From: Candidatus Flexifilum affinis
Lineage (GTDB): Bacteria; Chloroflexota; Anaerolineae; Aggregatilineales; Phototrophicaceae
Direction: 5' to 3'
Assembly (NCBI GenBank): GCA_016713325.1
Contig: JADJPJ010000002.1
Coordinates: 558,001 to 622,000 of the forward strand
DNA length: 64,000 nucleotides
Shown: in pieces, positions 15,268-24,583 of the stretch
How the letters are laid out: each line of letters starts with the position of its first letter
How positions within the stretch are numbered: position 1 is the stretch's first letter
Program-made: the position numbers and the translations under genes
Notes under the pieces: generated by a model
Seen by the model: the letters and a program-made list of their open reading frames with translations, nothing else
Database searches by the model: none
Told to the model about the DNA's origin: nothing

Positions 15268-18084
15268 ATGACGATGGCAGAACTGAGCATTATCGTAAAC
15301 GGACAGAAACACGCGCAGGAGGTCGATTCCTCGCGCACACTTGCGCAGTTCTTGCGCCTCGATCTCGGCTTGACGGGCACCAAGATCGGCTGCGAGGAAG
15401 CGGAGTGCGGGATCTGCACCGTGCTGGTCGATGGCACCCCGGTCGATTCCTGCATTTACCCGGTTTTCAAAGCCCAGGGTCGAAGCATCACCACCATCGA
15501 GGGGTTGGCCGAGGGCGAAACGCTGCATCCGCTCCAGACCAACTTTGTGGCGCATGGCGCGGTGCAGTGCGGCTACTGCACGCCAGGCCTGATCATGACC
15601 TCGGCGGCGCTGCTGGAGGAGAACCCGGACCCCAGCGATGACGACATCAAGGGCGCGCTGAAGGATACGTTCTGCCGCTGCACGGGCTATACCAGCGTCA
15701 TGCAGGCCATCCGCTCGGCGGCGCGCGAGAAGCGCGGCCTACCCCCGCTGACGGTGAACGATCCGGTCGTCGATGAGCCGATGGAAGCGATTTCGAAGTC
15801 CGTGCCGCCCCAGGGCGTCTACGACAAGGTGACCGGCCGCGCCAAGTTCACCGACGATTACGTCTTCCCGGACATGCTTGTCGCCCGAACGCTGCGGTCG
15901 CCCTATCCGCATGCCAGGGTGCTGGCCGTCCATACCGAAAAAGCCAAAGCGCTGCCCGGCGTGCATGCCGTGCTGACCTCTGCCGACGTGCCCGGCGAAA
16001 ACCTGCATGGGCTGGTGTACCGTGATTGGCCGGTGCTGTGCGGCGACAAGGTGCGGTATGTGGGCGATGCGGTCGCCATCGTAGCCGCCGACAATGACGA
16101 CCTTGCGGTCCAGGCGCTCGATCTGATCGAAGTCGAGTATGAACCGCTGCCGGTGGTCGCCGATCCCAAGTACGCCCACACGCCGGAAGCGCCGGTGCTG
16201 CACGAGAAACATCCGACCGGCAACCTGCTCAAGCACATCAAGGTGCGCCATGGCGACATCGAGCAGGGCTTTGCCGAAGCCGACGTGATCGTCGAGCGCG
16301 AGTATCGCACGCCGACGACCGAACACGCTTTCCTGGAGCCGGAGTGCGCCATCGGCGTGCCGAAGGGCTTCATGGGACACGAGAAGCTGACGGTGTATGT
16401 CGGCTCGCAGATCCCCTACCAGGACCGCGACCAGATCGCCAAGGCGATGGGGCTGCACGAGGAAGAGGTCCGCGTGATCGGCACGCTAATCGGCGGCGGC
16501 TTCGGCGGCAAGGAAGATATCGCCGGTCAGATTCACGTGGCCATGCTGGCGACGGTCACCGCTCGGCCGGTCAAGATGCTCTACTCGCGCCAGGAGTCAC
16601 TGATCTTCCACCCCAAGCGGCACGCGACGATCATCAAGATCAAGACCGGCGCCAAGCTCGATGGACGGTTGACGGCCGTTCAGGCGGAACTGTATGGCGA
16701 TGGCGGTGCCTACGCCTCACTGTCCGACAAGGTGATGACTCGGGCCACAACCCATGCGACCGGTCCGTATACCGTTCCGAATGCCAAGATCGACTGCTAC
16801 GCCATGTATACCAATAACCTGCCATCGGGCGCGTTCCGCGGCTTTGGCGTGACCCAGTCGGCGTTTGCGGTGGAGCAGAACATGGATCTGGTCGCGGAAG
16901 CGATCGGCATGGACCCCTTCGAGTTCCGCCGTATCAATGCGCAGAAGGTGGGTGTGACGACGGCGACGGGGCAGCTCCTGCGCGAGTCGGTCGGCCTGCT
17001 CAAGACCATCGAGGATGTCCAGAACGACATGACGGCGCACCACAACGGCAGCGGCTTCCGCTGGTCGTGGCGTGAGGGCAACAAGGCTTTCGCCTGGGGG
17101 CTTGCCTGTGCGTACAAGAACACCGGTCTGGGCGGCGGCGCTCCGGACCGCTCCGAGGTCGAGATCGAAGCATTTGACGATGGCACGGTCGAGGTGCGGA
17201 CCGCATCGGCTGACATGGGCCAGGGTATTGCCCACGTGGTGGCTCAGTGCGCGGCCGAGGAACTTCATCTGCCCTACGATCGCGTCAAAGTCCTCCTGTG
17301 CGACACCGATCTCTGCCCGAACGGTGGCCCGACGACGGCGTCGCGGCAGACCTTTATGACCGGCAATGCCGCGCGCCTGGCGGCGGTGGCGCTGCGCGAA
17401 GCCATGTCGCGTTCGGCCGCCGAGCTGATGGACGTGCCGCCGGAGCAGATCCGCTATGAAGAAGGCTTGCTGCGCTTCAATGGGCATTCTGTCGAAATGG
17501 GCGAGGTCGTGCGCTTCATGAAGAACAACGGTCTGTCGCCGCGCACCCGCCACGAATACTGGGCGCCCAAGACCAAGCCGCTGGGCGAGGGTGGCGACAT
17601 GCACTTTGCCTTCAGCTATGCGACGCAGGCCGCGCTGGTCGAGGTCGATCTGGACACCGGCGAAGTGCACTGCCAAAAGGTCGTCTCCAGCACTGACATC
17701 GGCCGCGCCATCAACCCGATCATGCTGCAAGGGCAGATCGAAGGCGGCATCGTCATGGCGATGGGCAATTGCCTGACTGAGTCCTTCATCATGGAAGACG
17801 GCGTGCCCTGGTCGCGGCTGTTGTCGCGCTACAAGATGCCCGGCATCAAGCACGCGCCTGAAATCATCTCCCGCCTGGTCGAGGACCGCGCCAGTGACGG
17901 TCCCTATGGCGCCAAGGGTGTGGGCGAGATCCCGTCGATCAACACCAGCCCGGCGATCGCCAACGCCATCTACAACGCCGTGGGTGTGCGCGTCTTCTCG
18001 ATCCCGGTGGATCAGGATGCGCTGCTGCGCGCGATGCGTGCCGGTCGCACGGAAGTGCATACGGCCTGGCATGACGTGAAATAG
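15268..18084 (+). CDS. Fused [2Fe-2S] and molybdopterin-binding subunit, xanthine dehydrogenase family
   Basis: A 938-residue fusion. Residues 1-150 are the two [2Fe-2S] domains: a plant-type cluster with GCEEAECGICTVLVDG and a further Cys, then CGYCTPG near 101 and CRCTGY near 135. Residues 165-938 form the molybdopterin domain, with GGGFGGKEDI, GAFRGFGVTQ and the catalytic Glu in GAKGVGEIPS near 887. The start ATG 15268 has AAAGGG upstream; ATG 15274 is an alternative. With the FAD subunit it makes a complete two-gene Mo hydroxylase. Purines are the likely substrate because the upstream unit is a nucleoside importer. No XdhC-type maturation gene is nearby. Confidence 0.93.
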   Translation: MTMAELSIIVNGQKHAQEVDSSRTLAQFLRLDLGLTGTKIGCEEAECGICTVLVDGTPVDSCIYPVFKAQGRSITTIEGLAEGETLHPLQTNFVAHGAVQCGYCTPGLIMTSAALLEENPDPSDDDIKGALKDTFCRCTGYTSVMQAIRSAAREKRGLPPLTVNDPVVDEPMEAISKSVPPQGVYDKVTGRAKFTDDYVFPDMLVARTLRSPYPHARVLAVHTEKAKALPGVHAVLTSADVPGENLHGLVYRDWPVLCGDKVRYVGDAVAIVAADNDDLAVQALDLIEVEYEPLPVVADPKYAHTPEAPVLHEKHPTGNLLKHIKVRHGDIEQGFAEADVIVEREYRTPTTEHAFLEPECAIGVPKGFMGHEKLTVYVGSQIPYQDRDQIAKAMGLHEEEVRVIGTLIGGGFGGKEDIAGQIHVAMLATVTARPVKMLYSRQESLIFHPKRHATIIKIKTGAKLDGRLTAVQAELYGDGGAYASLSDKVMTRATTHATGPYTVPNAKIDCYAMYTNNLPSGAFRGFGVTQSAFAVEQNMDLVAEAIGMDPFEFRRINAQKVGVTTATGQLLRESVGLLKTIEDVQNDMTAHHNGSGFRWSWREGNKAFAWGLACAYKNTGLGGGAPDRSEVEIEAFDDGTVEVRTASADMGQGIAHVVAQCAAEELHLPYDRVKVLLCDTDLCPNGGPTTASRQTFMTGNAARLAAVALREAMSRSAAELMDVPPEQIRYEEGLLRFNGHSVEMGEVVRFMKNNGLSPRTRHEYWAPKTKPLGEGGDMHFAFSYATQAALVEVDLDTGEVHCQKVVSSTDIGRAINPIMLQGQIEGGIVMAMGNCLTESFIMEDGVPWSRLLSRYKMPGIKHAPEIISRLVEDRASDGPYGAKGVGEIPSINTSPAIANAIYNAVGVRVFSIPVDQDALLRAMRAGRTEVHTAWHDVK

Positions 18085-18148
18085 CTGCAGAATGAACTGA
18101 CGGAACAGCGCGCGACCGCAACAGGCGACCGCTCGATCATTAAAAACA

Positions 18149-18200
18149 TGAAGAGCTTGGGGTTCTTTTTCACGAATCCTCAAGCTCTTCAATTGTTATC
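18149..18200 (+). terminator. Terminator-like hairpin after the Mo hydroxylase
   Basis: The long stem TGAAGAGCTTGGGGTTC / GAATCCTCAAGCTCTTCA, with one unpaired base, is followed by AATTGTTATCTTAGTTTT. The rest of the 18200-18360 interval holds an imperfect 9-bp inverted repeat (18245-18253 / 18296-18304) and no ORF that I can support. Confidence 0.65.
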
Positions 18201-18360
18201 TTAGTTTTATACTTTTACTGGGGCAAGTATTCAGGTTGTACTCAGCAGAGGTTAAGTTAGGCAGGTAAAAATCGGGTTAGGCCGTCTTTTTCCTGAACCT
18301 CTGCGCCGGATGCCTGGATGCTGACTCCAACTTCTCGGAAGCACCGAGACGAGGGCGGCC

Positions 18361-18723
18361 TCAAGATCCAGAGGGACGGAAGTCCTCACGTGGCGGGGAG
18401 AAAACCTCGACCAGCACGGTATCGTACACAGCGCGCGCACTGTGAAGCACATTGCTGGCAACGGCGTAGCTGTCGCCGGGATCCATGACCTTCATTTCGC
18501 CGCCGATGGTAAATTCGATTCTGCCGCTGACGACGTAGCCAACCTGTTCATGGACATGACTGTGCTCGGGGACGACTGTTTCGCGAGGCACGTACACTTC
18601 CAGCAGCATGATGTGTTCGGTCGTGCCCATGGTCCTCCGATACGCGCCGAAGGGCATCTTTACCTGGGGGGTGCTTTCATCCGTCACGAATTTGGGGGTT
18701 TCGTTCATAATCCGATGCTCCAC
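18361..18723 (-). CDS. Cupin-domain protein
   Basis: A 120-residue single-domain cupin. The metal-binding motif 1 is EHSHVHEQVGYVVSG (about 54-68; His, His and Glu ligands) and motif 2 is PGDSYAVASNVLHSA, with the last His (about 82-96). Small cupins of this kind are sugar-binding, oxygenase or regulatory domains; the substrate is not deducible. ATG 18723 or the internal ATG (MNETPKF) could be the start. It is divergent from the GH13 gene. Confidence 0.8.
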   Translation of the reverse strand: MEHRIMNETPKFVTDESTPQVKMPFGAYRRTMGTTEHIMLLEVYVPRETVVPEHSHVHEQVGYVVSGRIEFTIGGEMKVMDPGDSYAVASNVLHSARAVYDTVLVEVFSPPREDFRPSGS

Positions 18724-18898
18724 GAAAGACGAGTTTTGACGTATTATGTCGGTGAGTGCTGCAATTGTCTACATGAATAGGACACCTGCACGGATGAGAC
18801 GAGGACCCTTGCGCGAACTACGCGGTATCTCACCGAAAATCGCAAATCTACTCATGGCATTGCAGATGCGGAAAAATGGAAAATCAGAGGGGCGTCCC

Positions 18899-20476
18899 TT
18901 GATCTCTTCGGCGCCAGAACGCCCGATCATCTACCAGATCAACACCTGGGTGTGGTTAAACACCCTGAGCCGTCGTTACGGCGAGACGATTACACTTCAT
19001 AACGTCCCCGAGGCAGAAGTCGACGCGCTCGCGCGGCCTGGGATCGATACCATCTGGCTCATGGGTGTGTGGCAGCGCAGCCCCGGTGGCCGTGAGAACG
19101 CCCTTAAGTACAAACACGAATACCGCGGCGCACTGCCGGACCTGACCGACGACGACGTCATCGGCTCTGCATATGCCGTCTACCAGTATGAGGTGGATGA
19201 TCGCATCGGCGGCCGCGAAGGGCTGCGCGCTTTGCGCAAACGATTGCGGCGGCGTGGTCTATCGCTGATGCTCGATTTTGTCCCGAATCACGTTTCATTT
19301 GACCACCCCTGGTTGGACACGCACCCGGAATTCATCGTTCGCGGCAAGCCGGACGATGTCTTGCAGCGCCCCAGCGATTTTTTCTATCACACGACGCGAA
19401 TGGGCGAGAAGCGCGTCTTCGCTTACGGGCGCGACCCACTCTGGCCGGGCTGGTCGGACACGGCGCAGCTCAATATCTTCAACCCAGGTTTGCGTCGGAT
19501 GATCCACCGAACGCTGATCGACATCGCCAAGCAGTGCGACGGCGTGCGCTGTGATATGGCGATGCTGATGCTGACCGAGATCTTTGCCAGCACCTGGAAC
19601 GGCTATGTAGGAGAAGCGCCGAACCGCGACTACTGGCGCGAGATGATCGGCGGAGTCAAAAAATACTATCCCGACTTCCTGTTTGTGGCTGAGGCTTACT
19701 GGGGCAAAGAATACGACCTGATCCTCCAGGGCTTTGATTTCGCCTACGACAAAGTGCTGTACGACCGTATCTATGAGGGCGATGTCCAGAAGCTGCGCCA
19801 GCACCTGCTGGCCGACATTCGCTACCAGCGGCATATGATCCGCTTCATCGAGAATCACGATGAGCGGCGTGCCCACGATGGGCTGGGCGCCAAACGCAGT
19901 TTCCCAACCGCTACGCTGATCTGCACACTGCCGGGTGGGGTGCTGCTGCACGACGGGCAGTTCACGGGCCGCCGGGTCAAGCTCCCCGTGCAAATCAAAC
20001 GCCAGCCGGATGAGGTCGAACACCTCGACCTTGAGGGCTACTATATGCGCCTGCTCAAAGAGATTCAGTCGCCGATTTACCAGCGTGGCGAGTGGCGCCT
20101 GTTCGACGTCTACCCGATCGGCAGCGGCGACATCACCCACTGGAATCTTCTGGCGTATGGCTGGCGCGAGGCCGACAAAGGCTATCGGCTGATCGTCGTC
20201 AACATGACGCAGCATCCGTCGTATGGGCGGATCGACCTGTCGTCGTGGGAATGGCTGGCGGGGCACGAATGGAAGCTCTACGACGTGACGGACGACGCGG
20301 AATACGTCCGCGAGGGGAGCGCCATGAAGAGCGAGGGCCTGATCATCATGCTCGATCCGTTCGAGTCGCATGTCTTCCGCCTCGAGCAGGTCGCGGCGAC
20401 CGCGCCGAAAAACGGCAACCACCGGCATCATGAACCGGTCGAGGTGCAGAAACGACAGGAACAGACCACCCGCTAG
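18899..20476 (+). CDS. GH13-family alpha-glycosidase
   Basis: About 525 residues with an alpha-amylase-type TIM barrel. Conserved regions in order: LMLDFVPNHVSFDHPW, nucleophile Asp in GVRCDMAML (near 218), acid/base Glu in LFVAEAYW (near 264) and transition-state Asp in FIENHDERR (near 319). A C-terminal beta domain follows. No signal peptide is apparent, so it probably acts on intracellular alpha-glucans or oligosaccharides. TTG 18899 is chosen because AGAGGGG precedes it and the conserved PIIYQINTW starts shortly after. The frame stays open to ATG 18746, giving a longer alternative of 576 residues with a basic extension. Confidence 0.85.
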   Translation: MISSAPERPIIYQINTWVWLNTLSRRYGETITLHNVPEAEVDALARPGIDTIWLMGVWQRSPGGRENALKYKHEYRGALPDLTDDDVIGSAYAVYQYEVDDRIGGREGLRALRKRLRRRGLSLMLDFVPNHVSFDHPWLDTHPEFIVRGKPDDVLQRPSDFFYHTTRMGEKRVFAYGRDPLWPGWSDTAQLNIFNPGLRRMIHRTLIDIAKQCDGVRCDMAMLMLTEIFASTWNGYVGEAPNRDYWREMIGGVKKYYPDFLFVAEAYWGKEYDLILQGFDFAYDKVLYDRIYEGDVQKLRQHLLADIRYQRHMIRFIENHDERRAHDGLGAKRSFPTATLICTLPGGVLLHDGQFTGRRVKLPVQIKRQPDEVEHLDLEGYYMRLLKEIQSPIYQRGEWRLFDVYPIGSGDITHWNLLAYGWREADKGYRLIVVNMTQHPSYGRIDLSSWEWLAGHEWKLYDVTDDAEYVREGSAMKSEGLIIMLDPFESHVFRLEQVAATAPKNGNHRHHEPVEVQKRQEQTTR

Positions 20477-20541
20477 AGGTTGAGCCATCCGATCCTACGC
20501 CGGGGCGCCACCAGGGCCGCCGTTCGCTGCGCGTCTGGCGG

Positions 20542-20919
20542 ATGCTGGCAGCAGCCTGTGGGGTGGCCATCCTGCAATGGATGAGCCTGGAAGATCACAG
20601 CGCCACGCTGCCAACCCTCCTTGGCCTGTTCGTTTCGTCGCTGGTTGCTTTTCGCCACGCAGCACTGTCTGATCAACCTGTCCGCGCCAACCTGCGGCTG
20701 GTTCTCAACGGCCTTGGGATCGGCCTGGGCACGTCGCTGACCGCGGCCCTACTGATGCTGCTCAAAACCGGCTGGCACGGCCATCTCTTTCCAGACTTCC
20801 CCCTGGGCATGATCGTCGATGTGCTTGTTCGCGCTCCGGCCTGGGGCGCTGCCGGCATGCTGGTCGGTCTGGGCGCGCTGCTCGCGTGCCATACCCTGCG
20901 TCCGCGTATGGCGCCCTGA
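20542..20919 (+). CDS. Small membrane protein, unknown function
   Basis: A 125-residue ORF with about three hydrophobic helices: LAAACGVAILQW, a middle one LGIGLGTSLTAALLMLL, and a C-terminal one AAGMLVGLGALLACHTL. No family is recognised. It begins 65 bases after the GH13 gene on the same strand; the ATG lacks a clear Shine-Dalgarno site, and the frame is open further upstream without an ATG. Its location suggests co-transcription with the glycosidase. Confidence 0.5.
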   Translation: MLAAACGVAILQWMSLEDHSATLPTLLGLFVSSLVAFRHAALSDQPVRANLRLVLNGLGIGLGTSLTAALLMLLKTGWHGHLFPDFPLGMIVDVLVRAPAWGAAGMLVGLGALLACHTLRPRMAP

Positions 20920-21066
20920 CGGCATCTGATGGTGAGGAACCGCGTCCGCGGCTCAATCGGCGACTGGATCCTCCTCACTTGTGTCCGAAACACCGCGCTC
21001 TGCCGATCCCGAATGCTGCAAGTTCAATTCGACAGGTAACAGCGGAATGCCAGCAGGAGAGGAACC

Positions 21067-21861
21067 ATGGCACTTCATGTCAAGCAGACTGGAACTCCAG
21101 AGAGGCCGAGCATTGTCTTCTTGCACGGTATTGGCACCAGCGGCTGGATGTGGGAGAAACAAGTTGCTGCCTTCCCCGATTTTCACTGCCTCATTGTTGA
21201 CCTGCCCGGACATGGCCGAAGCAATCACGCGCCCTGGGAGTCACTGGCGAACACTGCCGACGAGATAGCAGCGCTGATTCAGATGCGGGCCACCAACGGT
21301 CGGGCGCACGTCGTCGGGCTGTCGCTCGGTGGTTATGTCGGCCTGGTTCTGCTGGAACGGCATGAGAAAGTTGTGGAGCGTGCTGTGGTCAGCGGAGTCA
21401 CCGCCGCGCCCATGCCCAACCGGTCGCTGCTGCCTGTGCAGCTCTGGCTGACATCCGCTTTCATGAAGCGGCGATGGGTACTGAACGCGCAGGCAAGGTC
21501 ATTGAACGTCCCACCGGAGATGAAGTCCGCTTTCATCGAGGGCGTGCAGGCCATGTCGATGGAAGCCTACCGCCGGATCTGGGAAGAGGCGGCTGAGTTC
21601 GAATTGCCTGCAGCCCTGCGACACGTGAGCACGCCCACGCTGATCGTGGCGGGGGGGCGCGAATCGAAAGTGATCCTTGATGCAGTGGATGAGATTCCGA
21701 AGCTCATGCCCCGTGCTGAAGGGCGACTCGCGCCCGGGTTCGGTCACGGGTGGAACATCGAAGCCCCTGAACTGTTCAGCGCGATGGTCCGCGCCTGGAT
21801 TACCGGTACCCCGCTGCCCACGGCACTGCAATCAACGCGCCGCAGCGATATCAGTGCCTGA
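21067..21861 (+). CDS. Alpha/beta-hydrolase fold protein
   Basis: A 264-residue soluble hydrolase. Oxyanion motif FLHGIGTSGWMW (about 19-30), DLPGHGRS (about 49-56), nucleophile elbow VGLSLGGYVG (Ser near 90) and the C-terminal catalytic His in GFGHGWN (near 230). The acid position near VAGGRESK is less clear. Esterase, lactonase or dehalogenase-like functions are all possible. The start follows GGAGAGGAACC. The 147-base gap before it shows nothing I can name. Confidence 0.83.
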   Translation: MALHVKQTGTPERPSIVFLHGIGTSGWMWEKQVAAFPDFHCLIVDLPGHGRSNHAPWESLANTADEIAALIQMRATNGRAHVVGLSLGGYVGLVLLERHEKVVERAVVSGVTAAPMPNRSLLPVQLWLTSAFMKRRWVLNAQARSLNVPPEMKSAFIEGVQAMSMEAYRRIWEEAAEFELPAALRHVSTPTLIVAGGRESKVILDAVDEIPKLMPRAEGRLAPGFGHGWNIEAPELFSAMVRAWITGTPLPTALQSTRRSDISA

Positions 21862-21878
21862 TCTTTGGAAGACGTCGC

Positions 21879-22433
21879 TCAGGGTTTGCCACGGGCGGCA
21901 TCCAGAAGCAGGGCAGTCTTCTCCGCGATCTTGCTCAGCTCCTTCAGCCAGCGGGCGGCCTCGGCCTTGCGCTTGTCGCCACTGGCTTCGAACTGATCGT
22001 GCGCCAGCTTCATGAGGTTAGCGGCGCTGGCGAAGTCGCGGCGGTGATAGTAGGTCAGGCTGAGGTAGTAGAGCGTCTCCGCCCGCGCCGGGTTGACGTT
22101 GTAGGCCATGCGGAAGTGCTCCAGGGCAGTATCCCAGTCCTCCTCGCGAAAGGCCAGCATGCCGAGTCCGTAATGGGCGAGCAGCTCATGCTTGAACAGC
22201 TTGAGCGCCTGCTCGAAGTCAGTGCGCGCCTCGTCGAAGTTGGCGTCGTCGAAGTGCATCAGTCCGCGGGCGGCATAGTACTCCGGCTGATTCGGGAACG
22301 CGGCGATGGCCTTGTTCATCGAATCGACCGAATTGTTGAAATCGAGCTTGCGATAGTACTCAATCGCGCGTTTGTAATACTCGTCGGCTTCAAACCGGGT
22401 AAACCCGAGCCGCTGGTTCAATCCGCCGGCCAC
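21879..22433 (-). CDS. TPR-repeat protein
   Basis: A 184-residue protein made of about four tetratricopeptide units. Examples are YYKRAIEYYRKLDFNNSVDSM, AYYAARGLMHFDDANFDEAR and AHYGLGMLAFREEDWDTALEHF. The Ala-, Tyr- and Pro-spaced pattern is typical. No signal peptide or enzymatic domain. It is convergent with the hydrolase and divergent from the acyl-CoA dehydrogenase. Likely a scaffold; the partner is unknown. Confidence 0.82.
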   Translation of the reverse strand: MAGGLNQRLGFTRFEADEYYKRAIEYYRKLDFNNSVDSMNKAIAAFPNQPEYYAARGLMHFDDANFDEARTDFEQALKLFKHELLAHYGLGMLAFREEDWDTALEHFRMAYNVNPARAETLYYLSLTYYHRRDFASAANLMKLAHDQFEASGDKRKAEAARWLKELSKIAEKTALLLDAARGKP

Positions 22434-22521
22434 TATTCGATCCCTTTTCCCACTCGCAGCATGCCTGACTCTATAATAGTGCTATCGGCGCTTTACAAGA
22501 AGGTATGATGGGTTAAACGAG

Positions 22522-23691
22522 ATGGATTTTGAACTGAGCCAGGAACAGAAAATGTGGCAGCGCACGGTGCGCGACTTCTGTGAGGCGGAGATCAAGCCCT
22601 TCGCCGCCGAAGTCGACGAGTCCGCAACGCTGCATTGGGACGCCATTCGCAAGATGCGCGACATCGGCCTGACGACGCTGGAAGCGCCGGAAGACCTGGG
22701 CGGTATTGAGATGGATACGATCAGTGTCGTGATCGCACTGGAAGAACTGGGGCGGGTCTGCGGGTCGACCGGGTTGTCGATTGCCGCGCACAACGGTCTG
22801 GGCTGCGCGCCGATCAAGCGCTGGGGCACGCCGGAACAACAGCGCCGCTGGTTCCCGCTTTTATTGGACGGCACACACCTGGGCGCGCTGGCCCTGACGG
22901 AACCGCAGGCCGGGTCCGACCTTCTCGGCGGGGTGCAGACCACGGCCGTGCTGCGCGACGACCAGTGGGTGATCAACGGGTCGAAGGCGTGGATCACCAA
23001 TGCCGGGATCGCACCGGTGATTAACGTGCTGCTGCGCACGGGCAGCAGCGGCAGTTCGCGTGATTTCAGCATGATCCTTGTGGACACGACGGCCGCAGGG
23101 CTGACCATTCACCCGCCTGAGAAGAAGATGGGCCTGAAGGGATCGCCGACGCACATGCTCAGTTTCGAAGATGTGCGCGTGCCGGCCGACTCGCTGCTGG
23201 GCAAGGAGGGCAGCGGCTTCTACCAGACCATGCAGACGCTGGACAACGGCCGGATCGGCATCGGCGCGTTGAGCCTTGGCCTGGCGCAAGCCGCCTTTGA
23301 AGAAGGCGTACGCTATGCCCGCGAGCGGCGCGCTTTTGGCAAACCGATCAGCGAGCATCAGGCCATCCAGTGGATGATCGCCGACGCGGCTCTGGAGATC
23401 GAGGCGGCACGGCTGATGGTCTACAAGGCCGCCTGGCTGAAGGATCAGGGGCGCGATTTCGGCAAGGCCGCCGCAATGGCCAAGTTGATGGCCAGTGAAG
23501 TGGCGGAGAAGGTGGCGCGCAATGCCATTCAGATTCATGGCAGCTACGGTTACAGCCGCGAGTTCCCGGTGGAACGCATTTACCGCGACCAGCGCCTGAT
23601 GACCATCGGCGAGGGCACCAGCGAGATTCAGCGTATGGTGATCGCGCGGCGGGTGCTAAGGAAATGGACGGCAGTGAAAGATGAGACATGA
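22522..23691 (+). CDS. Acyl-CoA dehydrogenase (short/medium-chain type)
   Basis: A 389-residue FAD flavoenzyme that oxidises acyl-CoA to 2-enoyl-CoA, passing electrons to ETF. The family signatures ALTEPQAGSDL (about 132-142) and GSKAWITNAG are present. The C-terminal segment RDQRLMTIGEGTSEIQR carries the catalytic Glu in the GEGT position. Length is normal. A TATAAT hexamer at 22472-22477 may be the -10 element, although no good -35 is seen. The stop overlaps the next gene (ATGA). Confidence 0.95.
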   Translation: MDFELSQEQKMWQRTVRDFCEAEIKPFAAEVDESATLHWDAIRKMRDIGLTTLEAPEDLGGIEMDTISVVIALEELGRVCGSTGLSIAAHNGLGCAPIKRWGTPEQQRRWFPLLLDGTHLGALALTEPQAGSDLLGGVQTTAVLRDDQWVINGSKAWITNAGIAPVINVLLRTGSSGSSRDFSMILVDTTAAGLTIHPPEKKMGLKGSPTHMLSFEDVRVPADSLLGKEGSGFYQTMQTLDNGRIGIGALSLGLAQAAFEEGVRYARERRAFGKPISEHQAIQWMIADAALEIEAARLMVYKAAWLKDQGRDFGKAAAMAKLMASEVAEKVARNAIQIHGSYGYSREFPVERIYRDQRLMTIGEGTSEIQRMVIARRVLRKWTAVKDET

Positions 23692-23714
23692 GGGATGAGG
23701 ACCGAACGCACAGC

Positions 23715-24452
23715 ATGACAACGCTTCGAACGCTCCTTAGACCTAATGCCGCCAGCGGTTCGATGCAGCGCGTGCAGGCGCGCGTGCGTTATCTGCTCAT
23801 CGGCGCGGCGCTGGTGACGTTGCTCTATCCGCTCTCGGAAGCCGGGTTCATCCAAGCCGTGATCTATCTCGTCCTGTTCTGTGTCTTCTTCGGCGCGGGT
23901 GTCGCCTTTGTCGCAATCAATCGCCGCTGGGCGTGGCTGGGACTTCTGGCCGGGACCTGGCAGTCGCTGCTGGGCATCATGTATCTGGTCGAGGCGCAGA
24001 CTCGCACGCCGGACACAATGCTGACGGTGGTGTTTTTCGCTGGATTCCTCATTTTCGACAGCATCATTATCTATGCGCTTCTGGAATTCGTCTTCGTCGA
24101 AGTGCGGCGTATGTCCAACGCCGTCATCTACGCCGCCATCACCGTCTATATCCTGCTGGGATACATGTTCGCCCCGGCTTACATGTGCATCGAGACGATC
24201 ACCCAGGCCACGATGGGGACGACGGCCTTCATGATCTCTTATGCACCGGAGACGGCGCTGTACTGGCAGAAGTTCGTGTACTACAGCTTCGTCACGCTGA
24301 CAACGATGGGTTATGGCGACATCGTGCCATTAACCTCGTGGTCTCAGGCATTTGCGGCCCTCGAGGGCCGCGCTGGGGTGCTTTACATCGCTATTCTGAT
24401 TGGCCGGCTGGTAGGGCTGAACAGCAGCGGGAACGCGGCGAATGCAGAGTAA
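23715..24452 (+). CDS. Potassium-channel-like membrane protein
   Basis: A membrane protein of about 245 residues with five or six hydrophobic helices. A pore loop contains the K+ selectivity filter TLTTMGYGDIVPLT near 195-208, and a final helix follows. There is no obvious RCK or cyclic-nucleotide domain. It resembles bacterial 2TM ion-channel (Ion_trans_2) proteins with extra N-terminal helices. ATG 23688 overlaps the upstream stop and is an alternative start. Function as a K+ channel is inferred from the filter alone. Confidence 0.82.
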   Translation: MTTLRTLLRPNAASGSMQRVQARVRYLLIGAALVTLLYPLSEAGFIQAVIYLVLFCVFFGAGVAFVAINRRWAWLGLLAGTWQSLLGIMYLVEAQTRTPDTMLTVVFFAGFLIFDSIIIYALLEFVFVEVRRMSNAVIYAAITVYILLGYMFAPAYMCIETITQATMGTTAFMISYAPETALYWQKFVYYSFVTLTTMGYGDIVPLTSWSQAFAALEGRAGVLYIAILIGRLVGLNSSGNAANAE

Positions 24453-24482
24453 CCTTCGACGCGGGCGGCATGGTCAATGGGG

Positions 24483-24539
24483 AAAGAAAACGAGGACTGA
24501 GCAATGTGCCGGCCAGTTGGCCGTACTTGCTCAGTCCTC
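24483..24539 (-). terminator. Terminator after the response regulator
   Basis: The 13-bp stem GAGGACTGAGCAA / TTGCTCAGTCCTC lies between the convergent channel and response-regulator genes. The minus strand continues with GTTTTCTTTCC, while the plus side lacks a T-run. Confidence 0.75.
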
Positions 24540-24583
24540 CGTGTTGTGAAGTCGAATGGGGCCGATCACCTGCGCCGCCAAGA

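Noticed and set aside
16717..18192. Long minus-strand ORF opposite the Mo hydroxylase
   Set aside because: It is a frame shadow; the plus strand holds all iron-sulfur and Mo motifs.
18245..18304. 9-bp inverted repeat (GCAGAGGTT / AACCTCTGC) after the cupin gene
   Set aside because: The 42-base loop and lack of a T-run make a terminator unlikely, and no mobile-element end or target duplication is seen.
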